Positions 54,269-63,335 of a DNA stretch of 64,000 bases are shown here, one piece after another. The DNA comes from Flavobacterium sp. N1994 (lineage in GTDB: Bacteria; Bacteroidota; Bacteroidia; Flavobacteriales; Flavobacteriaceae), in NCBI RefSeq assembly GCF_025947145.1, contig NZ_CP109999.1, forward strand, positions 248,001-312,000, given 5' to 3'. The notes under the pieces were generated by a model. It made no database searches and was not told the DNA's origin. It saw only the letters and a program-made list of their open reading frames with translations. Each line of letters begins with the position of its first letter. Position 1 is the first letter of the stretch. Made by a program: the position numbers and the translations under genes.

Positions 54269-55408
54269 ATGAAAATAGCCATTGTTTGCTATCCAACGTT
54301 TGGAGGAAGCGGCGTAGTTGCCACAGAGTTAGGACTGGAGCTCGCTCACCGAGGACACGAGATACATTTCATTACCTATAGACAACCTGTACGGTTAGCG
54401 TTATTAAATTCGAACGTACATTATCATGAGGTCAATGTTCCTGAATATCCCTTGTTTCATTACCAACCTTATGAGTTAGCCTTGTCTAGTAAACTGGTGG
54501 ATACGGTTAAACTTTATAAAATTGAATTATTACATGTGCATTATGCGATTCCCCATGCCTATGCGGGTTATATGGCCAAGCAAATGTTGAAAAGTGAAGG
54601 CATACATATTCCGATGGTTACCACGCTTCACGGTACTGATATCACATTGGTAGGAAACCATCCCGTATACAAAACGGCTGTAACTTTTAGTATCAATAAA
54701 TCGGATGTGGTGACTTCGGTTTCTCAAAGTTTGAAAGACGATACTTATAATCATTTCAAAATCAAAAAGGACATTCATGTAATCCCTAATTTTATTGAAT
54801 TGGACAAGATTCGAAATGAGACACTGATTTCTTGTCAGCGTTCCGTTATGGCAAAAAAGGAAGAGCGTATTGTCACACATATTAGTAACTTCCGAAAAGT
54901 AAAACGCATTCCAGATATTATTAAAATATTTTATAAGATTCAGGAAAAGATTCCAGCCAAGTTGATGATGGTAGGCGATGGACCTGAAAAATCCAAAGCA
55001 GAAGAATTGTGTCAAGAATTGGGTATTGAAGACAAGGTAATTTTCTTTGGCAACAGTCACGAAATAGACCAAATATTATCGTATTCCGATTTGTTCTTAT
55101 TACCTTCAGAAACGGAAAGTTTTGGATTGGCAGCTTTAGAAGCCATGGCTTGGAGTGTTCCTGTTATTTCTAGTAACTCGGGTGGTTTACCCGAAGTGAA
55201 TTTTGATGGAATATCGGGATATTTGAGTAATGTTGGAGATATTGATAGCATGGCAGCCAATGCTTTGACTATTTTATCCGATGATGTTACTTTAAAAACA
55301 TTTAAACAGAATGCATTAAGCACTGCTAAACAATTTGATATTAAAAACATATTGCCACTTTATGAAGAATTGTATCATAAGGCGCTTCAAAAAAGTAAAT
55401 CAAAATGA
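54269..55408 (+). CDS. bshA: N-acetyl-alpha-D-glucosaminyl L-malate synthase
   Basis: A 379-residue GT4-family glycosyltransferase that joins UDP-GlcNAc and L-malate, the first step of bacillithiol, the low-molecular-weight thiol of Bacteroidota and Firmicutes. CYPTFGGSGVVATELGLELA at the start is the UDP-sugar/glycine loop, TTLHGTDITLVG the second block, and PSETESFGLAALEAMAWSVP the C-terminal nucleotide-binding ExxxxE region. Length matches BshA. BshB and BshC are not in the window. It is preceded by a TTAAATTCG -7-like sequence. Confidence 0.93.
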   Translation: MKIAIVCYPTFGGSGVVATELGLELAHRGHEIHFITYRQPVRLALLNSNVHYHEVNVPEYPLFHYQPYELALSSKLVDTVKLYKIELLHVHYAIPHAYAGYMAKQMLKSEGIHIPMVTTLHGTDITLVGNHPVYKTAVTFSINKSDVVTSVSQSLKDDTYNHFKIKKDIHVIPNFIELDKIRNETLISCQRSVMAKKEERIVTHISNFRKVKRIPDIIKIFYKIQEKIPAKLMMVGDGPEKSKAEELCQELGIEDKVIFFGNSHEIDQILSYSDLFLLPSETESFGLAALEAMAWSVPVISSNSGGLPEVNFDGISGYLSNVGDIDSMAANALTILSDDVTLKTFKQNALSTAKQFDIKNILPLYEELYHKALQKSKSK

Positions 55409-55830
55409 AAAAAGGAATTGCCGCACTACTAGTTTTGTTTTTAGTTTCATGTTCGTCAACGAAAAGCACCGTTACTAAACCTTTGTATGAAGTACTAATG
55501 GTTAATAACGATGGTGGTGCTAATATTAAGTTTTACGAAATATTGACAGAGTCGAAAGAAATCAAAATGCTTTTGGGAGATGAATCATTACGTAAACTGA
55601 TAAAACCTCAAGATGTTGACAATAGCAGTTTTGTTATTTTTAATACAGGACCAACAAAGGAAAGTTATAATAGAATGAAGATTGAAAAAGTGATAGAAAC
55701 TCCATCGCAAATTGAATTCTATATTAAAGATACTCAAAAGAATATTGATGCTACTCTTACGGATGATGAAACGCTTTACCCTTATACTATTGTAAAAGTC
55801 AATTCGAAGAAACCGATTGTTATTAAATAA
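55405..55830 (+). CDS. Small lipoprotein, unknown function
   Basis: A 141-residue predicted lipoprotein (lipobox VSC, cysteine about residue 16). The mature part is mixed alpha/beta with EILTESKEIKMLLGDESLRKL and PYTIVKVNSKKP. No known family. It overlaps bshA by 4 bases, so translation is coupled, though a link to bacillithiol is only positional. A strong terminator follows immediately. Confidence 0.7.
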   Translation: MKKGIAALLVLFLVSCSSTKSTVTKPLYEVLMVNNDGGANIKFYEILTESKEIKMLLGDESLRKLIKPQDVDNSSFVIFNTGPTKESYNRMKIEKVIETPSQIEFYIKDTQKNIDATLTDDETLYPYTIVKVNSKKPIVIK

Positions 55831-55861
55831 AAAAATCCCGTCTGTTTAAGACGGGATTTTT
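55831..55861. terminator. Bidirectional intrinsic terminator
   Basis: Perfect 13-bp stem (AAAAATCCCGTCT with its reverse complement) and a 5-base loop. It serves the lipoprotein gene on the plus strand and the outer-membrane protein gene on the minus strand. Confidence 0.9.
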
Positions 55862-55876
55862 TTTATAATGATAGGA

Positions 55877-56377
55877 TTAAAATCGGTAACGAATTCCTAA
55901 AGCAATGTCTGGACCGAAACTATTTTCTCTAAATTGATTACTACCAGTATTGTTTAAATAAAATTCTGGTCTAAAATCTAAAGATAATTGAATTGGAGCT
56001 TCTTGAAAGTTATATTCAATACCAAGATCTCCAGCAGCAAGAAGAATAGTACCATTTTGGCTTATTCCACCTTTGTCATATCTCCAACTTCCAACTCCAG
56101 CACCAACTCCAGCATACCAATTAAAACCTTTATCAATATCCCAAACCCATTGGTATAAACCAACTAGTTTGAAAGCATCAACGTCTTTACTGTTTCTCCA
56201 ACCTAAATCTAATTCTAAACGATTGTTTTTAGACAATCCTCTTTGGTAAGAAACCTCTCCACCAAAACCATCGTTGTTACCTAAACGTAAACCCAATGCG
56301 TTCTTTGAAATGTCTTGAGCCTGTGCGCTAAATGCTAATCCCACTAGCATGAAAGCAGATAAAATGATTTTTTTCAT
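55877..56377 (-). CDS. Outer-membrane beta-barrel protein
   Basis: A 166-residue small barrel of the OmpA/OmpX-like type. A Sec signal peptide (about 1-20, SAQAQD) is followed by about eight alternating amphipathic strands (NALGLRLGNNDGFGGEVSYQ, shortened, ALGIRYRF end with terminal Phe). The C-terminal Phe is the usual barrel-assembly signal. It may be an adhesin, a surface sensor or a scaffold; no specific role is visible. It is minus strand, convergent with the bshA operon. Confidence 0.85.
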   Translation of the reverse strand: MKKIILSAFMLVGLAFSAQAQDISKNALGLRLGNNDGFGGEVSYQRGLSKNNRLELDLGWRNSKDVDAFKLVGLYQWVWDIDKGFNWYAGVGAGVGSWRYDKGGISQNGTILLAAGDLGIEYNFQEAPIQLSLDFRPEFYLNNTGSNQFRENSFGPDIALGIRYRF

Positions 56378-56671
56378 TGTTTAATTTTTTAAATTAGTTT
56401 TTGCAAAGTTGCCAAAAATCATGCCAACTTCCTTACATAATTCTGCAAATCTCTTATATAATTGTGAATTACACTAAACAGTTGAAATTATTTTTTCTTT
56501 ATAAAACTATGTTTAAGTATTTAAAATATTGATTTACAGCATATTTTATGAAAAATAAATTATATTCTTCTCGCTTTGCTTGCTGTTTTTTGTTGTAAAC
56601 TTTTATTTATCTCAACAATTAGTTAGGGTTAACTTTTAAATAATAAACTTTTACATTTTTAAACTTTACGC
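56378..56671. other. Intergenic region between the divergent barrel and aroC genes
   Basis: About 300 AT-rich bases with no supported gene. Near the barrel gene on the minus strand a CAACTTTG at about 56398-56405 is a near match to the -7 element. I saw no strong repeat or RNA structure. Confidence 0.6.
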
Positions 56672-56679
56672 TATATTTG
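56672..56679 (+). promoter_or_regulatory. Candidate -7 element for aroC
   Basis: TATATTTG matches TAnnTTTG, 15 bases before the ATG at 56695. A possible TTG start at 56677 lies within this element, so the ATG is the better start. Confidence 0.5.
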
Positions 56680-56694
56680 TTTAAAACAATAGAT

Positions 56695-57759
56695 ATGGCT
56701 GGTAATAGCTACGGAACACTTTTTAAACTTACCACTTTTGGAGAATCACACGGCGAAGCTTTAGGTGGAATTATTGATGGATGTCCAGCAGGAATAACAT
56801 TGGATTTAAGTGCTATTCAAAATGAAATGCAACGTAGAAAACCAGGTCAATCTTCCATTGTTACCCAAAGGAAAGAAGAAGATGAAGTGCAATTTCTTTC
56901 AGGATTGTTTGAAGGCAAAACGACAGGAACTCCAATAGGATTTATTATTCCCAATACCAATCAGAAGTCGGATGATTATTCCCATATCAAAGAGAGTTAT
57001 CGTCCAAGTCATGCTGATTTTGTGTATGAAAAAAAATATGGAATTCGGGATTATCGTGGTGGCGGAAGAAGTTCAGCTCGTGAGACGGCTTGTAGAGTTG
57101 TTGCTGGTGCTATTGCAAAACAAGTAGTATCAACTATTAAAATCAATGCTTTTGTTTCCTCTGTGGGTACTATTTTTATTGATAAACCCTATCAAGATTT
57201 AGATTTTTCTCTAATTGAATCTAATGCAGTCCGCTGTCCCGATTTGGCTACAGCCGAAAAAATGGAAAACTACATTAAAGAAATTCGCAAAGAAGGGGAT
57301 ACCGTTGGAGGGACCATAACTTGTGTAATTCAGAATGTTCCCATTGGTCTAGGAGAACCTGTTTTTGATAAATTGCATGCCGAATTAGGGAAAGCTATGC
57401 TTTCTATCAATGCAGTCAAGGGATTTGAATATGGTAGTGGATTTTGCGGAGCCCAAATGAAAGGCAGTGAACACAATGATTTATATAATGAAGATGGTAC
57501 AACAAAAACTAATCTTTCAGGGGGCATTCAAGGAGGAATATCAAACGGAATGGATATCTATTTCAGAGTGGCCTTTAAACCAGTAGCTACTTTGATTCAG
57601 AAACAAGAAGTACTAACTACTCAAAATATTTTGGTTGAACAGCAAGGAAAAGGAAGACATGATCCGTGTGTAGTTCCACGTGCTGTGCCAATAGTGGAAG
57701 CCATGGCTGCGCTAGTTTTAGCCGATTTTTATTTACTAAACAAAACATACCAAAAATAA
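56695..57759 (+). CDS. aroC: Chorismate synthase
   Basis: A 354-residue FMN-dependent enzyme catalysing the last shikimate-pathway step, making chorismate for TrpE and other branches. I chose ATG 56695 ([20 protein letters not shown]), because an upstream TTG falls inside the -7 element. [48 protein letters not shown] (shortened as [13 protein letters not shown]) and [20 protein letters not shown] are diagnostic blocks. Its stop directly abuts the symporter start. Activity also needs reduced flavin supplied elsewhere. Confidence 0.97.
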   Translation: MAGNSYGTLFKLTTFGESHGEALGGIIDGCPAGITLDLSAIQNEMQRRKPGQSSIVTQRKEEDEVQFLSGLFEGKTTGTPIGFIIPNTNQKSDDYSHIKESYRPSHADFVYEKKYGIRDYRGGGRSSARETACRVVAGAIAKQVVSTIKINAFVSSVGTIFIDKPYQDLDFSLIESNAVRCPDLATAEKMENYIKEIRKEGDTVGGTITCVIQNVPIGLGEPVFDKLHAELGKAMLSINAVKGFEYGSGFCGAQMKGSEHNDLYNEDGTTKTNLSGGIQGGISNGMDIYFRVAFKPVATLIQKQEVLTTQNILVEQQGKGRHDPCVVPRAVPIVEAMAALVLADFYLLNKTYQK

Positions 57760-59016
57760 ATGAGCACTATCGAAACTCCAAAGAAATCCCTTTTTTCTAA
57801 TCTTACCGTTCAAATACTTATAGCCATGTTTCTGGGAGCAATTCTAGGAATTTTTGTGCATAATAATTATTCAGAAGACGTAGCCAGTGATTTTAGCGGT
57901 TACATCAAAATGTTAGCCACTATTTTCATCCGATTGGTTCAAATGATTATTTCTCCATTGGTATTTACTACTTTGGTAGTAGGTATTGCTAAACTTGGTG
58001 ACATCAAAGCTGTTGGAAGAATAGGAGGTAAGGCATTAGGATGGTTCTTTACGGCCTCTTTTATTTCTCTTTTGATAGGAATGTTTTGGGTCAATACTTT
58101 AAAGCCAGGAGTTGGATTAGCATTAGGAAATGTGGACATGTCAACCGCAACAGAAGTTGTTGAAAAGACCGATGGGTTCTCGGCTCAAAATTTTGTTGAA
58201 CACATTATCCCAAAAAGTATAGTGGAAGCTATGGCTAATAATGAAATATTGCAAATTGTAATTTTCTCTATCTTCTTTGGATTAGCAGCTGCTTCTATAG
58301 GTTCCAATGCCAAACCTGTTGTAAATGCTTTAGACAAAACTTCACATATCATTTTAAAGATGGTAAATTATGTGATGAAGTTTGCTCCAATTGGAGTTTT
58401 CGGAGCCATAGCAGGTGTGTTTGCTATTCGTGATTTGAATGATTTGTTACTTACTTATGCGAAGTTTTTCGGTTCTTTTTTAGTTGGAATTTCAACTTTA
58501 TGGATAGTATTGTTGTTAATCGGTTATATTTTTCTAAAGAACAATATGTCTAAATTACTAAAACATATTGTTAGTCCATTAATAATTGCATTTGGCACTA
58601 CTAGTTCTGAAGCAGTCTTCCCAAAATTGACAGAAGAATTGGAACGTTTTGGTGTGAAAGATAAAATAGTATCTTTCATGTTGCCTTTAGGCTATTCTTT
58701 TAATCTTGATGGGAGTATGATGTACATGACTTTTGCCAGTATTTTTATTGCTCAAGCTTATGGAGTTCCTTTAGATTTTGGTACTCAAATGACTATGCTT
58801 TTGGTTCTAATGCTTACTAGCAAAGGAATAGCAGGTGTTCCAAGAGCTAGTTTGGTAGTGGTCGCAGCGACTTGTGGGATGTTCAAAATACCTATAGAAG
58901 GTATTGCTTTAATACTTCCAATTGACCATTTTTGCGATATGTTTAGAAGTGCAACCAACGTTTTAGGAAATGCTTTGGCAACATCTGTAGTTGGAAAATA
59001 TGAAAAAGAGAGTTAA
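57760..59016 (+). CDS. Dicarboxylate/amino acid:cation symporter (DAACS family)
   Basis: A 418-residue inner-membrane symporter related to GltP/DctA. About eight membrane segments and two re-entrant hairpins are visible. AFGTTSSEAVFPKLTEEL is the serine-rich HP1 region, GYSFNLDGSMMYMTFAS is TM7 with the cation-binding Asn/Asp, and SKGIAGVPRASLVV the HP2 tip. IDHFCDMFRSATNVLGN ends TM8. It should import glutamate, aspartate or C4 dicarboxylates with protons or sodium. Immediate adjacency to aroC suggests one transcript, though the functions are unrelated. Confidence 0.95.
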   Translation: MSTIETPKKSLFSNLTVQILIAMFLGAILGIFVHNNYSEDVASDFSGYIKMLATIFIRLVQMIISPLVFTTLVVGIAKLGDIKAVGRIGGKALGWFFTASFISLLIGMFWVNTLKPGVGLALGNVDMSTATEVVEKTDGFSAQNFVEHIIPKSIVEAMANNEILQIVIFSIFFGLAAASIGSNAKPVVNALDKTSHIILKMVNYVMKFAPIGVFGAIAGVFAIRDLNDLLLTYAKFFGSFLVGISTLWIVLLLIGYIFLKNNMSKLLKHIVSPLIIAFGTTSSEAVFPKLTEELERFGVKDKIVSFMLPLGYSFNLDGSMMYMTFASIFIAQAYGVPLDFGTQMTMLLVLMLTSKGIAGVPRASLVVVAATCGMFKIPIEGIALILPIDHFCDMFRSATNVLGNALATSVVGKYEKES

Positions 59017-59080
59017 AATTTTATTTATATCAAAATACTTTCTTAAATTCGCTTCTTATAACTAAAAAAATAAACATTTT

Positions 59081-60607
59081 ATGAAAAAATTATTACTTTT
59101 ATTCTCAATTGTTATTGGTTTTTCTTACACTGGTAACTCTCAAGTTGTTTTTAGCGAAAATTGGGATGGTCAAGGGCCTGGAATTGCTGGTTGGACATTG
59201 TACAATGTTGATGGGCTAACTCCAAACGCAGGTGTGTCTTTTGTTAACAATGCTTGGATAAGTACTGCTCAGGAGTTTGACAATAATGTTGCTATGAGTA
59301 CTTCTTGGTATACCCCAGCAGGTGATTCTAATGACTGGTTAGTTTCTCCATCTATTGTTTTGCCAGCAGGAACTAACACTCTGTATTGGGATGGTCTAGC
59401 TTTTGATCCAACTTATCCTGATTCTTATAAAGTTTATGTATCAACTGCAGGAAATGCTGTTACTGATTTTACTTTAGAGGAAATAGATATTAACCCTGAA
59501 AGCGCTACAGGATGGGTAAGACATTCTATTGATTTGAGTGCTTATTCTGGTCAAACAATTTATCTTGCTTTCCAAAACTATTCTAGTGATATGTTTTTAT
59601 TGGCATTGGATAATATTAGTATTGTAAACAATAATACATGTACGGCTCCAACAAGAGACGTAACTAATGGAGTAACTTTAACCTCAGCTCTTGTATCTTG
59701 GTCTGATGAAGGAGCTTCAAGTTATGATTTAGCCATAGGAACTGCTGGATTTACACCATCAACTCCTACAAACACTTCTACTACAAATTCATATACTTTT
59801 ACAGGTTTAACGCCTAATACACGTTATCAGGTTTATGTAAGAAGTGGATGTGGTTCTGCATGGGTAGGTCCTTATTCAGTATTTACAGCTAAAGCATTAC
59901 CATATGCTTATGGATTTGATACAACTGGTGGTTATGCTCAAGATGGATGGGAAGGTACATGGTCTACATCTACAACAGCCGCTAATGCTCAAGCAGGTCC
60001 TCAATATGTTTTTTCTAATAGTTCAACAACTGCAGCTACAAACAGATCGGTTTTCGTAAGACCTATTTCTTTGTCAGCTGGTGAGCAAGTAACTGTAAGT
60101 TTTTACCACAGAGAAAGTACTGCAACTGCAAACCGTTCATTGAGATTAAGAGTTTATCCTCCAGGGGCAACAACACCAACAGTAATTTGGACAGGAACTG
60201 CTTTACAAACAACAGCTTATACACAAGTTACGGCTCCTACTTATACAGCTACCACTGCAGGAACTTATTATTTTGAGTTTAATGATTTTACTGGTATTTC
60301 AACTGCGGCTACTACAATGAGATTGGATACAGTTAATATGACTTCAGTTTTAGGAACGAATGATTTCTTATCATCTAAATTCTCTGTTTTCCCTAACCCT
60401 ACAACTAATGTTATCAACTTCTCTAACGATCAGAATGCTGTAGTTAGTTCTGTTGAAATGACTGACTTGAATGGAAGAGTAGTTAAATCTTTAAAAGTTA
60501 ATGCTACTGAAGGTCAAATTTCAGTTGGTGATTTAGCAACTGGAATGTACATGATGAAAATCACTACTGACCAAGGAGTTGCTGTTAAGAAAATTGTTAG
60601 ACAATAA
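59081..60607 (+). CDS. T9SS-secreted protein, choice-of-anchor J and fibronectin III domains
   Basis: A 508-residue secreted protein. After the signal peptide (about 1-20, GNSQ), an anchor-J-like jellyroll (about 22-180, SENWDGQGPGIAGWTLYN start) is followed by a fibronectin type III domain (about 190-275, CTAPTRDVTNGVTLTSALVSW, shortened), another jellyroll (about 280-425) and a C-terminal type A sorting domain (about 435-508, KFSVFPNPTTNVINF, ending KKIVRQ). The sorting domain marks export through PorSS and attachment at the surface. It probably binds or acts on an extracellular polymer. Confidence 0.93.
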   Translation: MKKLLLLFSIVIGFSYTGNSQVVFSENWDGQGPGIAGWTLYNVDGLTPNAGVSFVNNAWISTAQEFDNNVAMSTSWYTPAGDSNDWLVSPSIVLPAGTNTLYWDGLAFDPTYPDSYKVYVSTAGNAVTDFTLEEIDINPESATGWVRHSIDLSAYSGQTIYLAFQNYSSDMFLLALDNISIVNNNTCTAPTRDVTNGVTLTSALVSWSDEGASSYDLAIGTAGFTPSTPTNTSTTNSYTFTGLTPNTRYQVYVRSGCGSAWVGPYSVFTAKALPYAYGFDTTGGYAQDGWEGTWSTSTTAANAQAGPQYVFSNSSTTAATNRSVFVRPISLSAGEQVTVSFYHRESTATANRSLRLRVYPPGATTPTVIWTGTALQTTAYTQVTAPTYTATTAGTYYFEFNDFTGISTAATTMRLDTVNMTSVLGTNDFLSSKFSVFPNPTTNVINFSNDQNAVVSSVEMTDLNGRVVKSLKVNATEGQISVGDLATGMYMMKITTDQGVAVKKIVRQ

Positions 60608-60626
60608 TTTCTTCAATCATATAAAG

Positions 60627-60648
60627 AAGCCATCAGAAATGATGGCTT
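60627..60648 (+). terminator. Intrinsic terminator after the T9SS cargo gene
   Basis: Stem AAGCCATCA / TGATGGCTT with a GAAA tetraloop, then a T-run. It closes the plus-strand gene just before the convergent DCC-family gene. Confidence 0.9.
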
Positions 60649-60651
60649 TTT

Positions 60652-61074
60652 TTATTGCAAAAATTTAGATTTTAGTTCTAGGGTTGGTATCATACAACTT
60701 TCTTTTTTACCAAACCATTTATAGCGGTTTTTGGCAACAATATCATAAATATAGTTTAGGGTAGATTTTGGTAAAATTGAAAAAACAGATAAATAGTTAT
60801 AAAAGCCATTTAATTCTTTAATAATTTTAAAAGCAGCCTCTGATTTATAGTAATACTCACTTTTTGGAATGTACAAAATAATACTGTCAATGTTTACATC
60901 TGAAATCCCTAAGTGATTTATAATCTTCTGACCTAATTCAGATTGAAGAGACACAAATCGGAAAGTATCTTTTTTGTCGTGTTTAATGACTAATTGAACA
61001 GAAGAGTTGCAAAGATTACATACCCCATCAAATAGGATAATCTTTTTGTCTATTGGTAAGTCAATGATTTCCAT
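60652..61074 (-). CDS. DCC-family thiol-disulfide oxidoreductase-like protein (DUF393)
   Basis: A 140-residue DUF393/DCC protein. The signature FDGVCNLCNSSVQ (about residues 15-27) has the DxxCxxC cysteine pair near the N-terminus, and the rest (KDTFRFVSLQSELGQKI, YNYLSVFSILPKS) follows the family. It is predicted to be cytosolic or membrane-associated, acting on thiols, but biochemistry is scarce. It lies 8 bases downstream of the MutS2-like gene on the same strand and is likely co-transcribed with it. Confidence 0.88.
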   Translation of the reverse strand: MEIIDLPIDKKIILFDGVCNLCNSSVQLVIKHDKKDTFRFVSLQSELGQKIINHLGISDVNIDSIILYIPKSEYYYKSEAAFKIIKELNGFYNYLSVFSILPKSTLNYIYDIVAKNRYKWFGKKESCMIPTLELKSKFLQ

Positions 61075-61082
61075 AATTGGGA

Positions 61083-63251
61083 TTATTTCGCTTGAACGTA
61101 TTCAAGCTCTTCAATGCTTACTTTTGAAGTGAATACACCGTAATTTACTATAGCCTTATTCTTTTCAATTTTATCAATAGTTCCTATTGATTTTCCATCA
61201 ATCATTCGAACTCGATCACCAGCTTTTAAAGTCACTTTTGGTTTTTCTGCTTCTAGCTTTAGCGCTTTGATTTTCTTTTCTTTTTTGGCTACACGAATTT
61301 CTTCTACTTTGGCTTCTACTTCTTGAGTTACTATTTTCTTAATAATTTCTTTGGCTACTTTTTCTTTTACCGTAGCTTTTTTGCGTTTGGAATTTTCTAT
61401 TTCCACCATCTTTAAGAATTCACCAATTAGTACTTTTTTGTCTTTATTGTTAAAGTACTTCTCTGCAATATCATCTACTTTTTGTCCCATGTAAATAAGA
61501 CGTTGGTTGGCATCATACAATTCTTGATAGCGTTCTAGCTTCTCTTGAATTTTCGAATTGATGCTTTCCATTTTTTTGCCTTCTTCCCGTGCTTTAGTTT
61601 CTTCTTCTTTTAGATTTAGAGAAGTTTTTTCTAGTTTGGAACGCTCTTTTTGAAGTGTGGCGATGGTTTTGTCAAAACGTACTTTGCCGCCTTCTATTTT
61701 CTTTTTGGCCCTGTTGATTAATCCGAAGGGAATGCCATTTTTCTGAGCCACTTCAAAAGTGAAGGAACTTCCTGCTTGCCCTAGAATTAATTTATACATT
61801 GGTTCCAAAGACTTTTCATCAAAAAGCATATTGGCATTACTAGCAAACGGCAATTCGTTAGCTAAGATTTTTAAATTGGAATAATGGGTGGTAATGATCC
61901 CGAAGGCTTCTCTGTGGTAGAATTCTTCTAAGAATATCTCGGCTAAAGCACCTCCTAATTCGGGGTCAGAACCTGTTCCAAATTCATCAATTAAGAATAA
62001 GGTCTTAGCATTGCATTTTTTGAGGAAGTAATTCATGTTCTTCAAGCGATAACTATATGTGCTTAAGTGATTTTCTATCGATTGGTTATCACCAATATCT
62101 GTTAAGATTCTATCAAATAAGAACGTTTTGCTTCGTTCGTGAACGGGGATTAATATGCCACATTGTAGCATTAATTGAAGTAAACCTACTGTTTTTAAGG
62201 ATATGGTTTTCCCTCCAGCATTTGGACCAGAAATTACAATAATTCGGCTTTCAGGATTGAGTTCTATGGTTTGTGGAAAGGTGGTTTCCTTTTTCTCTAA
62301 ATTGTTTAAATATAAAATAGGATGGAAAGCTTCCCTGAAATACAATTGTTTCTCGGTAGTTATAGTTGGTAAAACGCCATTTATTTTTCTAGCATATTTT
62401 GCTTTAGCGGCAACAACATCAATGTCACTTAAGAAATCTTGGTATTGTCTTAAAAGCTCTAAAAAAGGGCGAATATCATTGGATAACTTCTTTAATATTC
62501 GTGTTATTTCTTCTCTTTCTTCGTATTCTAGATTACTTAGTTCTCTTGAATACCGTAGGGTTGCTTCGGGTTCAATATAAGCAATGCTTCCTGTTTTGGA
62601 ACTACCTAAAATTGAACCTTTTACTTTACGACGGTACATCGCCATAACAGCTAATACTCTTCGATTATCAACGATACTTTCTTTGATTTCATCTAGATAT
62701 CCTAAACCATTATACTGACTTAATGCTTGTCCGAAACTTTGATTGACTTTACCACGAACCAAGTTCATATCTCTACGAATATTGATTAAATCTGGGGACG
62801 CATTGTCTTTTATTTCTCCGTATTTATCAACTACCTCGTCAATTTTCTGAATGATGTATTTGGTGTATTCTACTTGAAGGGCTTTCTCGTTTAGTTTTGG
62901 GTAATAGTCATGGAATTTTTTAAAGAAAAGCAACAGCACATTTACCGTTTCAGAGAGCGTAGCTATTTTTCTGAAACTACTTACTTCAAGAAAGCTATCT
63001 TCGATGGCTAAGAACTTTAAATCATTCGTAAGATTATCAAAACCGTGGTTGGGAATGGCATTGTTATTAGAAAAAGAGGAGAGGTATTCCGATGTTTGCA
63101 GCAAGGCATCCATCAGAGCTTCCTTGTCTTTGAAGGGAACTATCTCAAGCCCTTTTTGTTTGCCTATTTCAGTATTGCATCGGTCTGAAATGGTTTGCAA
63201 AACGGTGTTGAATTCTAAGTCTTGTAATGTTTTATCGGTAATGGATATCAT
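61083..63251 (-). CDS. mutS2: MutS2-family ATPase lacking the Smr domain
   Basis: A 722-residue MutS2-like protein. The N-terminal core and lever helices (about 1-290) precede the ATPase: Walker A ISGPNAGGKTISLKT (about 345), Walker B LFLIDEFGTGSDPE (about 422), and the TTHYSNLK switch. A coiled coil (about 520-600) and a basic Lys-rich segment follow, ending in a KOW-like region (AGDRVRMIDGKSIGTIDKI). No Smr nuclease domain is present, whereas typical MutS2 proteins of about 780 residues end in one. It may therefore bind branched DNA or collided ribosomes without cleaving. Confidence 0.93.
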   Translation of the reverse strand: MISITDKTLQDLEFNTVLQTISDRCNTEIGKQKGLEIVPFKDKEALMDALLQTSEYLSSFSNNNAIPNHGFDNLTNDLKFLAIEDSFLEVSSFRKIATLSETVNVLLLFFKKFHDYYPKLNEKALQVEYTKYIIQKIDEVVDKYGEIKDNASPDLINIRRDMNLVRGKVNQSFGQALSQYNGLGYLDEIKESIVDNRRVLAVMAMYRRKVKGSILGSSKTGSIAYIEPEATLRYSRELSNLEYEEREEITRILKKLSNDIRPFLELLRQYQDFLSDIDVVAAKAKYARKINGVLPTITTEKQLYFREAFHPILYLNNLEKKETTFPQTIELNPESRIIVISGPNAGGKTISLKTVGLLQLMLQCGILIPVHERSKTFLFDRILTDIGDNQSIENHLSTYSYRLKNMNYFLKKCNAKTLFLIDEFGTGSDPELGGALAEIFLEEFYHREAFGIITTHYSNLKILANELPFASNANMLFDEKSLEPMYKLILGQAGSSFTFEVAQKNGIPFGLINRAKKKIEGGKVRFDKTIATLQKERSKLEKTSLNLKEEETKAREEGKKMESINSKIQEKLERYQELYDANQRLIYMGQKVDDIAEKYFNNKDKKVLIGEFLKMVEIENSKRKKATVKEKVAKEIIKKIVTQEVEAKVEEIRVAKKEKKIKALKLEAEKPKVTLKAGDRVRMIDGKSIGTIDKIEKNKAIVNYGVFTSKVSIEELEYVQAK

Positions 63252-63312
63252 TCAATTGCGGTCTTTGGTTCAAAGTTACAAAGGATGCGACGCATATTGC
63301 AACTGAAAATAC

Positions 63313-63320
63313 TATTTTTG
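63313..63320 (+). promoter_or_regulatory. Candidate -7 element for ung
   Basis: TATTTTTG matches TAnnTTTG 15 bases before the ung start. The nearest TTG is only 13 bases upstream of it, closer than usual, so the -33 part is uncertain. Confidence 0.4.
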
Positions 63321-63335
63321 ATAAAATTTTAAGAG

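Noticed and set aside
54530..55072. 180-codon minus-strand frame
   Set aside because: It is antisense to bshA, whose motifs are clear; the antisense product has no recognisable domain.
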